This document shows positions 1-6,492 of a stretch of DNA of 29,469 nt, in pieces (within the stretch, counting starts at the first letter, position 1; every line of letters begins with the position of its first letter). The stretch lies in assembly GCA_021163705.1 (NCBI GenBank), contig JAGGTO010000070.1, positions 1 to 29,469 on the forward strand. Direction: 5' to 3'. Origin of the DNA: Thermoplasmata archaeon (GTDB lineage: Archaea; Thermoplasmatota; Thermoplasmata; Thermoplasmatales; Aciduliprofundaceae). A model generated the notes under the pieces. It was given only the letters and a program-made list of their open reading frames with translations, did not search any database and was not told the origin of the DNA. The position numbers and the translations under genes were made by a program.

Positions 1-2
1 TA

Positions 3-431
3 ATAATTGGAGCTGCTGGTATAATATGGCTTTTGGCAGCCTTGCCCTGGGGAGTAGAATACGGGAGTGAGGCAAGCTACATCGGTCAGTTTGCACAAAT
101 AATAGGACCATTTGGCAGATTATTTGGTTTAACTCCACAGGCAATAATAGCCCTCTTCTTTGGATTCTTTGCAAAGGAGGTAGTGATAGATTCATTTACT
201 GGATTATTTGAATCTAAAGCTGCCCTTATGGCCTCAATGACACCTCTTCAAGCCTATTCCTTCCTTCTCTTTCTGCTATTTTACACTCCCTGTGTAGCCA
301 CACTAGCCACCATATACCAGGAGACAAAGAGCTTAAAATTTGTAATATTTGTCATTTTCGAAGGTTTCTTTCTGGCCTTTCTCTTTTCCTTTCTCGTGTA
401 TAACATCGGTGTGCTGTTGGGGGTGAGTTGA
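3..431 (+). CDS. feoB: Ferrous iron transporter FeoB, C-terminal fragment
   Basis: This is the last 142 residues of FeoB, the GTP-gated Fe(II) permease of the cytoplasmic membrane; the gene begins upstream of the window. The frame is open from base 3, so the TTG at 33 is not a start. Visible FeoB C-terminal hallmarks are GFFAKEVVIDS (the conserved AKE-V-V segment of the Gate/Nucleoside-recognition region) and YTPCVATLATIYQET, with the conserved Pro-Cys thought to line the Fe(II) path in the family, followed by a final hydrophobic helix. The G domain lies outside the window. The stop codon overlaps the ATG of the next gene (TGATG at 429-433), so the two are probably translationally coupled and co-transcribed with the FeoC-like gene further on. 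Confidence 0.93.
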   Translation: MIGAAGIIWLLAALPWGVEYGSEASYIGQFAQIIGPFGRLFGLTPQAIIALFFGFFAKEVVIDSFTGLFESKAALMASMTPLQAYSFLLFLLFYTPCVATLATIYQETKSLKFVIFVIFEGFFLAFLFSFLVYNIGVLLGVS

Positions 432-991
432 TGAAGAGACTATATTTAGAAATCTCAGTGATCTACTCATCCTTTGTGGCTGCCCTTACCCTTTACTATG
501 GCCTGGCAGAAATTTTCAATCTCATCGCTCATTTACCCTACCTATATCTCATCTCCATTATTTCTCTATACCCCATACTTCATTGGAAAAATTTCAACTA
601 CAGGATCCATGCTATCTTGATCTGCATACTTCTAACAGTAGCTGCACTTCTTCTCTCCTTCTCTGTATCTTTTGATACAGTAGACATTATGGGAGGTTTC
701 TCTCTTATCTTAGCATCTTCTCTCCTATTTTATTCTATTAAAGATACACTGAAGGAGTTTTACAGCGGATTGTCCTTTTACATGGTTGGCTTATTTCTCC
801 TTCTCATCATAGGGGTTATGCATATTCTCATCCTTCTGGCCGATATCTTGGATTATTATATCCTTTGCATAGGAGAGAACTGCAGTGCCTATACCTTCAC
901 TCCCAGACCAGAGTATCTTCTCTTTTTCCTCTCCCTTTTTGCCCTGTATCCGTTTTTCCACCGCTTTGAGTTTAGGAGGAAATCCGAATGA
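431..991 (+). CDS. Polytopic membrane protein of unknown function in the feo operon
   Basis: I do not recognise this 186-residue protein. It is almost entirely hydrophobic, with about five to six predicted membrane segments, and ends in a basic tail (FHRFEFRRKSE). A short extracytoplasmic-looking loop near residues 145-160 contains two cysteines (ILCIGENC). The start ATG at 431 overlaps the feoB stop as TGATG; a TTG at 428 is in frame but less likely. Its own stop overlaps the next start (ATGA at 988-991). Being wedged between feoB and a FeoC-like gene, it is likely an accessory of iron uptake, but that rests on context only. No catalytic motif is visible. Confidence 0.8.
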   Translation: MKRLYLEISVIYSSFVAALTLYYGLAEIFNLIAHLPYLYLISIISLYPILHWKNFNYRIHAILICILLTVAALLLSFSVSFDTVDIMGGFSLILASSLLFYSIKDTLKEFYSGLSFYMVGLFLLLIIGVMHILILLADILDYYILCIGENCSAYTFTPRPEYLLFFLSLFALYPFFHRFEFRRKSE

Positions 992-1245
992 TGAAGGATG
1001 TTCTTCTCAAAATAAGTGAGGGGAAAACAATAGCCGAGATAGCTGAGGAGCTAAACATGGAATACTCTGCAGCCATAGGAATTATTGAGCATCTTGTAAA
1101 ACTGGGATATCTGGAGGAGAGAAAAAGGAGCGATGAAGAGAGCAAGATATGCAAGAGCTGCCCTCTCTACAAAGTATGCTCAAAAAAGGAGTTCAAGATA
1201 TATTATCTCACAGAAAAGGGGAGAAAACTTCTGAGAATAGATTAA
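988..1245 (+). CDS. FeoC-like winged-helix protein with Cys cluster
   Basis: An 85-residue protein with an N-terminal helix-turn-helix (residues about 10-45, TIAEIAEELNMEYSAAIGII then a KLGYLEE wing) followed by a cysteine motif CKSCPLYKVC (Cys55, Cys58, Cys64) and a basic C-terminal wing. FeoC proteins are small winged-helix partners of FeoB that carry a Cys-rich loop binding an oxygen-sensitive Fe-S cluster; size, order of elements and operon position all fit. Only three cysteines are present, whereas bacterial FeoC usually has four, so cluster binding is an inference. The start ATG overlaps the upstream stop as ATGA, with a strong Shine-Dalgarno AGGAGGA at 974-980. A general DNA-binding regulator is the alternative. 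Confidence 0.78.
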   Translation: MMKDVLLKISEGKTIAEIAEELNMEYSAAIGIIEHLVKLGYLEERKRSDEESKICKSCPLYKVCSKKEFKIYYLTEKGRKLLRID

Positions 1246-1270
1246 AATATCTCCTCTCCTATAATCCCAC

Positions 1271-1771
1271 ATGCTGGGCGTGATAAGTGATACACATGAT
1301 AATTTAAGAGCTGTTGATAAGTTTGTGGAAATATTCAAAGAGAAAGAAATAAGGGAAATATTGCACCTTGGTGACTTCATTTCCCCATTCACCCTTAAAA
1401 AATTTCAGAATTTTAAATTATACGGGGTATTTGGAAACAATGATGGGGAGAAACTCATGCTGAAAGATGTTGCTAATTCTCTGGGATTTTTGCTTGAAGA
1501 GCCACCCTTTGAGCTGGAATTATGGGGAAAGAAGTTTCTCCTTCTGCATGGATACGGAAGCCGGGAGAGAACAAGAAGAATCGTGGACACATTTGCCAAA
1601 AGCGAAGAGTATGATTTTATTCTCTACGGACACACTCATCAAGTGGATATCAGAAGGATTGGTTCGACATTCATTCTCAATCCCGGCGAAGCCTGTGGCT
1701 ATCTTTTTGGAAAAAATACGGCAGCTATCCTTGACCCCGAGAATTACAGGGTGGAAATCTTGCATTTATGA
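1271..1771 (+). CDS. YfcE/MJ0936-type metallophosphoesterase
   Basis: A 166-residue cytoplasmic calcineurin-like phosphoesterase. The full set of dinuclear metal ligands is visible: Asp7 and His9 (VISDTHDN), Asp35 (HLGDF), Asn56 (GNND), His93 (LLHGYG) and the GHTH motif at 120-123. Length and order match the YfcE/MJ0936 family, which hydrolyses phosphodiesters such as bis-pNPP or 2',3'-cAMP in vitro; the physiological substrate is usually unknown. The ATG lies 25 bases after the preceding gene and just downstream of an A/T-rich stretch (about 1230-1242) that could serve as its own TATA element. It is probably not functionally tied to feo. Confidence 0.92.
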   Translation: MLGVISDTHDNLRAVDKFVEIFKEKEIREILHLGDFISPFTLKKFQNFKLYGVFGNNDGEKLMLKDVANSLGFLLEEPPFELELWGKKFLLLHGYGSRERTRRIVDTFAKSEEYDFILYGHTHQVDIRRIGSTFILNPGEACGYLFGKNTAAILDPENYRVEILHL

Positions 1772-1820
1772 AGAGGAATTAATAAGAAAAGTTAAATACA
1801 TTCAAATAATTGGCTACTCA

Positions 1821-2627
1821 ATGGATGTCCTATGCATTGAGAATAGTCAAGAGACCTGTGAAAAATTAAAAGGACTTATCAGCTCTTTGGGATTTGATGT
1901 AGATTGTGTTGTATCATCCAAGGTTGAAAAAATAAAGAAGATATTGAAGGATGAAACACCTCCTGTGGTGGTTTCTCCCAAAGATATGGAAATTGATATG
2001 GGAAAAGATACGCTAATATTCTTGGTAGGTGAATGTCAAGATGAGAGATGTCTGACGATGGAATATTCAGAGGAATTTAAAATAAGGTTTATGCAGGGTA
2101 TTTATAAAGCCTCAATCCCCAGAGTAAAGGAGCTTCTCAAAAAGAGAGAGGTAAGAAAAAATATGGTATATGTATTTGGATTGTCATGGGGACATACCTT
2201 CATTGTGGATGTCTCCCGAGAGAGGGAGATTAGGAAGATACTCCCCAAGATGGCCAATGAGGATATCCATTTTTTCATAGCGGTAAGGGAGAGACCGGAA
2301 GAGTATAGAAGGATTAAAAACAGCAAGGTGGTATGGGTTACGGATATAGTGGGCAAGGACAGGATAAAGCCCCACAATTTAACAATACTCACAGATAGCA
2401 TAATAAGGTATATTGAGGAGTTTGAGAATGCCATAGTGATGATTGACTGTGTGGAATATCTCCTTCTTTACAATGATTTTGTAAATATTCTGAGGAATAT
2501 AGAGCTCATAAATAGCTATGTAATGGAGCATGGCTCCCTCATGATTATCGTTGTTGATAGTAAAGCTTATACAACTAAAGAGTATTCTTTATTAAGCAGA
2601 TATGCAATAGAGTGGAAAGGAGTGTGA
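1821..2627 (+). CDS. DUF835 domain protein
   Basis: A 268-residue protein ending in an archaeal DUF835 domain (residues about 118-265). Typical features are the strand FGLSWGHTFIVD, FFIAVRERPEEYR, VVWVTDI, then NLTILTDSIIRYIEEFENAIVMIDCVEYL and the final helix. DUF835 is a domain of unknown function frequently attached to PAS and receiver domains in archaeal signalling proteins. Residues 1-95 start MDVLCIENSQE and have an alternating strand/helix pattern resembling a degenerate receiver domain, without a clear acidic pocket; that is tentative. The reading frame extends upstream over the phosphodiesterase gene, but the ATG at 1821, after a TATA-like TTAAATAC near 1789, is the sensible start. 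It leads the block of ATPase and winged-helix genes. Confidence 0.82.
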   Translation: MDVLCIENSQETCEKLKGLISSLGFDVDCVVSSKVEKIKKILKDETPPVVVSPKDMEIDMGKDTLIFLVGECQDERCLTMEYSEEFKIRFMQGIYKASIPRVKELLKKREVRKNMVYVFGLSWGHTFIVDVSREREIRKILPKMANEDIHFFIAVRERPEEYRRIKNSKVVWVTDIVGKDRIKPHNLTILTDSIIRYIEEFENAIVMIDCVEYLLLYNDFVNILRNIELINSYVMEHGSLMIIVVDSKAYTTKEYSLLSRYAIEWKGV

Positions 2628-2631
2628 AAGT

Positions 2632-3951
2632 ATGATACCCCCGGAAGTTATAGGATTCTTCAAAAAAGAGGGCGGGCATTCGCTTATAGTGAAGGGAGAG
2701 CCGGGAAGTGGAAAAACCACCTTTGCTCTGGAGATTCTGAGCGTTCTGAAAAATGATTTTGAGGTGAAGTATGTTTCCACAAGGGTTGCGGATGATGTTC
2801 TCTTTCTCCAGTTCCCCTGGCTCAAGGGACTATTTGAGAGGAAAATAGAGAAAAAGGAGGAAAAGAAGATAAGTAGAGAGGAGCTTAACAGGCTCGAAGG
2901 TCTAATAGAGGAGGGTTTTCTGGAAGAAAAGGTCAAATTCGATGAGGGAGGAGCGGTTCTTGAAGTGGGAGCAATGCTTCCGGAGATGGAGGATATATAT
3001 GACTTTGTTGAAAGTGTACATCCAAAAGTTGCACTCATATGCATAGACTCCATAGATGGATTGAGCGAGAAATATGGAATTCCGGCAGAGAAAATCCTTT
3101 ACACCCTCCAGAAGGATCTTGTGGAGAAGGGAAATGCGAACATGATATTTATTCTGGAGAATGCAGGTTTTGAAAACATAGAATATTTGGGAGATGGTGT
3201 TATAAGTTTGCATCATGAGCCATGGGATGGCTATTGGAAGAGATATATGTATATCCAGAAGCTCAGGGGAGCACCCATAAAGAATTCCAAATACATTTAC
3301 ACATTGCATGAAGGTCATTTTAACGCCCTTAAATATGAGCCCTTTTCCCTGGATTCTCTTTCCAAGATAAACTTGAGGGATTTGGAAGAGTATGTGAAGA
3401 AGGTTATGAAATATCGGGTGGTTAATTTCATAATAGATCCAGAATTTCCCCCTGAACTTATTGGAGTATTTTTCCTATCCATAATCAAAAATTCTCAAGG
3501 CACTCCATTGATTCTCCCACCCTCCGGCTATCCGGGAGATCTTATAAAGCGCAATGTGGAAAAATTCATAGGGAGGGATATAAAGCTTGCAGGATTCCGG
3601 AATCAGGGAGGGGACATAGTTTTGGAGGGTAGAGATATGCTAATAGAGCTCTCAAGAGATATCATAAGTTATCACATAGGCAAAGATTCCCTGGTGATTC
3701 TTGGTATAGATACCCTTGGAGACCTTTATGGGGATCTGCGGGATCTCCCAAGACTCATTGAAAATGCCAAGAGAGAGCACAGGGTTATTTTATTCACCCC
3801 GAAGGACTATCCAAAGCTTCAGGGTAACATTGGAGTTGAGAGGAAAGTGTTCTTGGAGAGCATGGAAAATATTCCCGTGATCAGGGATGTGGAGGAGCTC
3901 AATGCCATTGTTGAGAAGGAGGGTGGGATTAAGCTTATTCCCTTAATGTGA
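2632..3951 (+). CDS. GvpD-family RecA-like ATPase
   Basis: A 439-residue P-loop ATPase. Residues 1-65 match the GvpD family (PF07088): IPPEVIGFFKKEGGHSLIVKG leads into Walker A GEPGSGKTT (22-30), then YVSTRVADDVLFLQFPWL, a GvpD signature. A hydrophobic Walker B strand with Asp (VALICIDSIDG) lies at 133-142. Residues about 255-439 look like a second RecA-like lobe without a P-loop. GvpD in haloarchaea is a repressor-side regulator of gas-vesicle genes that acts by protein contact; no gas-vesicle genes are visible here, so it probably serves another regulatory role. A good Shine-Dalgarno (AAAGGAG, about 2616-2622) precedes the ATG. The stop is separated by one base from the GTG start of the winged-helix gene, implying one operon with DUF835. 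Confidence 0.83.
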   Translation: MIPPEVIGFFKKEGGHSLIVKGEPGSGKTTFALEILSVLKNDFEVKYVSTRVADDVLFLQFPWLKGLFERKIEKKEEKKISREELNRLEGLIEEGFLEEKVKFDEGGAVLEVGAMLPEMEDIYDFVESVHPKVALICIDSIDGLSEKYGIPAEKILYTLQKDLVEKGNANMIFILENAGFENIEYLGDGVISLHHEPWDGYWKRYMYIQKLRGAPIKNSKYIYTLHEGHFNALKYEPFSLDSLSKINLRDLEEYVKKVMKYRVVNFIIDPEFPPELIGVFFLSIIKNSQGTPLILPPSGYPGDLIKRNVEKFIGRDIKLAGFRNQGGDIVLEGRDMLIELSRDIISYHIGKDSLVILGIDTLGDLYGDLRDLPRLIENAKREHRVILFTPKDYPKLQGNIGVERKVFLESMENIPVIRDVEELNAIVEKEGGIKLIPLM

Positions 3952-3952
3952 G

Positions 3953-4294
3953 GTGATTCCAATCCTCAATAAAGATAACATGTGGGATGTGCTGCATCAT
4001 ATCACCGATCCATATTCGGTGAGGATACTCAGGGCAACTCTTCACAGACCGCTTGATGCCATAACACTGAGCAATACCTTGGGTATACCAATTGCAGTAT
4101 GCTACAGAAGGCTCAGGGAGCTTGAGAGACTGGGATTAATTGAAGCAGTGGGAAGAAAGCTGACCCAGAAGGGAAAATGGATAACATTGTATAAGGCAAA
4201 ACTAAAAAATGCCACAGTGATTATGAAGGAGGGAAAATTGTATCTCCACCTCTCCTTCCGGTGGGGACAGGAGGAAGACCTGGAGATTGAATGA
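3953..4294 (+). CDS. Small winged-helix regulator, copy 1
   Basis: A 113-residue protein with an ArsR/MarR-like winged helix at about residues 14-80: VRILRATLHRPLDAITLSNTL, then recognition-helix-like IPIAVCYRRLRELERLGLIEA, then a basic wing. The last 30 residues are beta-rich. It is clearly paralogous to the gene at 4918-5259, sharing IA-CYRRL-LE-GLIE and a K-A-I/V tail, and has the same length. The GTG start one base after the ATPase stop indicates tight coupling; no better ATG is available before residue 10. It is likely a DNA-binding partner of the adjacent GvpD-like ATPase (inference). Its last 74 bases overlap the convergent membrane gene. Confidence 0.82.
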   Translation: MIPILNKDNMWDVLHHITDPYSVRILRATLHRPLDAITLSNTLGIPIAVCYRRLRELERLGLIEAVGRKLTQKGKWITLYKAKLKNATVIMKEGKLYLHLSFRWGQEEDLEIE

Positions 4295-4790
4295 TCTTCC
4301 TCTCTCTTTTTTCCATGATCTCCTCTGCAATTCTCATACTAAACAGTAATACTAAGAGGATGAAAAATGCCAAGGATGCACCGCTGATCCCTCCTATACT
4401 TAAGGAGTAGTTCCATCCATAGGTTTGTGATGTGAAGGGATAGAGAGGGGTTATAGTGCCACCTTCCCAGACGGTATCGGAGAACATATGAGAGATGGAA
4501 TTTCCTAACATGAGGAATGATATATGCACAAGTCCTCTTTTATTGAAAGTATATCCTAAAAAAAGAATAAGAAGGGGAAGCTGCATCATGAAGATGAGAT
4601 TATGTGTAAGGTTCCCATTGATTAAATGAGCACCATCCGTGATGAATTCCATTACAACTGCAGTAAGGAGAATTATGTGAATCTTCTTTTTGAAGTTAGG
4701 GAAGATTATAATACCTGCTAATATACCCAGAATTATGTGAAAGAGAGCATTTCCGAAGGGAGAGTAAAGGAAGAAATTCATTACATTCAT
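4221..4790 (-). CDS. YdjM-like membrane-bound putative metal-dependent hydrolase
   Basis: A 189-residue protein with about five to six hydrophobic segments and His/Asp motifs set inside or beside them: DGAHLING (Asp52, His55), His63 and SHMFSDTVW (His101, Asp105). This pattern is like the YdjM / membrane-bound metal-dependent hydrolase family (DUF457), whose reaction is unknown. The start ATG lies about 25 bases from the minus-strand TATA element at 4811-4820. The polar tail (residues about 168-189) is encoded antisense to the 3' end of the winged-helix gene, so that tail may not be conserved. Family assignment is moderate; membrane location is firm. It interrupts the plus-strand signalling block and may be unrelated to it. 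Confidence 0.68.
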   Translation of the reverse strand: MNVMNFFLYSPFGNALFHIILGILAGIIIFPNFKKKIHIILLTAVVMEFITDGAHLINGNLTHNLIFMMQLPLLILFLGYTFNKRGLVHISFLMLGNSISHMFSDTVWEGGTITPLYPFTSQTYGWNYSLSIGGISGASLAFFILLVLLFSMRIAEEIMEKRERKIIQSPGLPPVPTGRRGGDTIFPPS

Positions 4791-4810
4791 ATTTACTCTT
4801 CATCACCACT

Positions 4811-4820
4811 ATTTAAAATC
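4811..4820 (-). promoter_or_regulatory. TATA element for the YdjM-like gene
   Basis: On the minus strand this reads GATTTTAAAT, centred about 25 bases before the ATG at 4790, which fits a leaderless or near-leaderless archaeal transcript. It stands back to back with the promoter of the plus-strand winged-helix gene. Confidence 0.5.
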
Positions 4821-4829
4821 CTAACGTTG

Positions 4830-4864
4830 TGAAAATCTCGAAAGATTCTTGGTAATGATTTTCA
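4830..4864. promoter_or_regulatory. Candidate operator: inverted repeat in divergent promoter region
   Basis: TGAAAATC at 4830-4837 is repeated in perfect inversion as GATTTTCA at 4857-4864, centres 27 bases apart. A smaller inverted pair AATCT / AGATT lies inside (4834-4838 and 4843-4847). The site falls between the two divergent TATA elements and just upstream of a winged-helix gene, a usual place for an autoregulatory operator. Function is inferred. Confidence 0.4.
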
Positions 4865-4886
4865 TTTGAGATAATCAGGGTGCAAA

Positions 4887-4896
4887 ATATTTAAAA
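4887..4896 (+). promoter_or_regulatory. TATA element for winged-helix copy 2
   Basis: The sequence ATATTTAAAA is centred about 27 bases upstream of the ATG at 4918, so transcription would start at or next to the start codon (leaderless mRNA). The purine-rich bases just after it (GGAG) are too far from the ATG to act as a ribosome site. Confidence 0.6.
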
Positions 4897-4917
4897 GGAG
4901 CGGTATTTGATTTTATC

Positions 4918-5259
4918 ATGGATGATAATGCACAGCTGGAGAAGATAGTAAAGGTTCTTACGGATGGCTATGCCATAAAGATTCTGGTTGCCACAAATAA
5001 GGAGGGAAAAAGTGCAATTGAGCTAAGTCAAGAGCTTGATGTTCCTATCGCGGCTTGTTACCGTCGTCTTCATGCCCTTGAGGAGGTAGGACTTATAGAA
5101 TCCCAGGAGAAGATTACTCCCAAGGGGAAAAAGATGAGATATTACAGATCAAAGGTGAAGAAGGCAAATATAAGGATAGAGGATAATAATCTTATCATAG
5201 AGCTCTCCTATTTAAATGGCACCGTGAAGAAATACATAGGGAAGATCATAGCAGGATAA
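4918..5259 (+). CDS. Small winged-helix regulator, copy 2
   Basis: A 113-residue winged-helix protein, paralogue of the gene at 3953-4294 and identical to it in length. The helix-turn-helix runs from about residue 15 (YAIKILVATNKEGKSAIELSQEL) through DVPIAACYRRLHALEEVGLIES to a lysine-rich wing (ITPKGKKMRYYRSKVKKA), followed by a beta-rich tail. The conserved Cys before YRRL occurs in both copies. Translation starts at ATG 4918, set by the TATA element at 4887-4896. The next gene starts two bases after its stop, so it leads an operon with the P-loop-less RecA-like protein and the KaiC-like ATPase. Target genes are unknown; self-regulation through the nearby inverted repeat is plausible. Confidence 0.83.
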   Translation: MDDNAQLEKIVKVLTDGYAIKILVATNKEGKSAIELSQELDVPIAACYRRLHALEEVGLIESQEKITPKGKKMRYYRSKVKKANIRIEDNNLIIELSYLNGTVKKYIGKIIAG

Positions 5260-5261
5260 AT

Positions 5262-5828
5262 ATGAACCCTTCTGAGATTTCTATGGCAGAAAAAATTTCG
5301 GAAATTCTACCAGAGGAAGGAGTATGGATAGTGGATGTGAGGACAAATCAGCTCATAAGAATGATACTGATATTTCTCAAGGCTCTCTCAGGAATAAAGA
5401 ATAGGAGGGGTTTGATAATAACAATAGAAAGACCGCATCATTATCTCACCTATCTTCTGGGTATCCATGGTATTTCCCAGAGGAATTTGACATATGTGGA
5501 TATTGCTTCCTCTCCCAAGAAAATTATCGAGTTTCCAATATCATTGGGAAGCTCTGATATTTTCATAGGTGGATTTCTCCTTAGGGATTATGTTGAGCCT
5601 CAGGACTATGATTTTATACTTGTGGATAATTTAGCACATACAAGAATGTATCTAAGCAGAGAAACTCATAACAAGATAGTGAAAAATCTGGTAGAAATAG
5701 CTAAAAAAGAACGCCTGCTTTCCATTTTCCCAATTGATAGGGATAGAAGTCCTGAAATTTACAAGCTTTTGAAAAAGCATGCCATGCATGAGCTCAAATG
5801 GGAGGAGGTGATGAAAATTGCAGATTAG
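5262..5828 (+). CDS. RecA/KaiC-like protein lacking Walker A (putative pseudo-ATPase)
   Basis: A 188-residue protein that I place only by pattern. It has a RecA-like strand order: VWIVDVRTNQ, GLIITIERPHHYL (like the strand after helix A in KaiC proteins), LTYVDI, and a Walker-B-like YDFILVDNLA (about residues 115-124). There is no GxxxxGKT/S anywhere near the N-terminus, so it cannot bind nucleotide in the usual way. It lies between a winged-helix gene and an intact KaiC-like ATPase and overlaps the latter by 11 bases, which suggests a heteromeric partner. Lengths and fold similarity to KaiC lobes are by eye; an unrelated alpha/beta protein remains possible. Confidence 0.65.
   Translation: MNPSEISMAEKISEILPEEGVWIVDVRTNQLIRMILIFLKALSGIKNRRGLIITIERPHHYLTYLLGIHGISQRNLTYVDIASSPKKIIEFPISLGSSDIFIGGFLLRDYVEPQDYDFILVDNLAHTRMYLSRETHNKIVKNLVEIAKKERLLSIFPIDRDRSPEIYKLLKKHAMHELKWEEVMKIAD
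5801..5810 (+). promoter_or_regulatory. Shine-Dalgarno site fixing the TTG start at 5818
   Basis: GGAGGAGGTG lies inside the 3' end of the upstream gene, seven bases before the TTG at 5818. It is the strongest ribosome site in this block and explains how the KaiC-like gene can start on TTG within the preceding reading frame. Confidence 0.65.
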
Positions 5829-6492
5829 TCGCCTGCCCTCAGGAATTAAAGGTCTAGATTCTCTCATAGAGGGAGGATTTCCAATACCCTCAATAATACT
5901 GGTTTCGGGCTCTGCAGGCTCGGGTAAGACAACATTTGCATTTCAGTTTCTGATGGAAGGAGCCAAGAGAGGAGAGAAGGGAATATATATCTCAACCCTG
6001 AGTGAGAGCTGGGACTGGATGCTGAGGTTCATGTCAACCTTCCAGTTTTTCGATGCAAGATATGTGGAGGATGGCACTATAATCTACATAGATCTCGGAA
6101 GTGAGCTTGCGGAGCTGGATGAAATGAAAATCTTGAATAAGATAAGGGATGTGATAGCATATCATACTCCCCAAAGAATGGTTATAGATCCCATCAATGT
6201 TGTGAATAACTATGTGAAGAACTATCGCCAGTTTATGTTCGAGCTTGTAACAATGCTCAAGGAGTGGTCCACGGTAACCCTCCTCACAGGTGAGGTAGGG
6301 GAAGGGGAGAAGTATCCCGTGGATGTGGGCTATACTGCGGATGGCATAATTAGCTTAATAATGAGGAGTGAGGGAGATATAATAAAAAGATATGTGCAAA
6401 TTTTGAAGATGAGGGGCACTGCCCACAGCTTATCCAATCATCCCTTGGAAATTACCGGTGAGGGCATTGAGGTTCTGCGGGCAAGATTTTAA
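5818..6492 (+). CDS. KaiC-like (RAD55-type) RecA ATPase
   Basis: A 224-residue single-domain KaiC-like ATPase. Seen: the KaiC opening LPSGIKGLDSLIEGGFPIPS, Walker A GSAGSGKTT (31-39), the catalytic-glutamate region YISTLSES (Glu63), Walker B MVIDP (121-125) and the closing KaiC strand QILKMRGTAHSLSNHPLEIT. Archaeal single-domain KaiC proteins act as ATP-driven switches in signalling; FlaH/ArlH is the best known. The start is TTG 5818, eight bases after a strong Shine-Dalgarno, overlapping the upstream gene by 11 bases. It probably pairs with the P-loop-less neighbour and the winged-helix protein. Its stop overlaps the convergent purC stop by four bases. Confidence 0.88.
   Translation: MQISRLPSGIKGLDSLIEGGFPIPSIILVSGSAGSGKTTFAFQFLMEGAKRGEKGIYISTLSESWDWMLRFMSTFQFFDARYVEDGTIIYIDLGSELAELDEMKILNKIRDVIAYHTPQRMVIDPINVVNNYVKNYRQFMFELVTMLKEWSTVTLLTGEVGEGEKYPVDVGYTADGIISLIMRSEGDIIKRYVQILKMRGTAHSLSNHPLEITGEGIEVLRARF

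Noticed and set aside
1467..1820. 118-codon upstream extension of the DUF835 frame
   Set aside because: It lies wholly or mostly on top of the phosphodiesterase gene, whose motifs are intact; the DUF835 protein begins sensibly at 1821 after its own TATA-like element.
2592..3318. Two minus-strand frames opposite the GvpD-like ATPase
   Set aside because: Shadows of a gene with Walker motifs on the plus strand.
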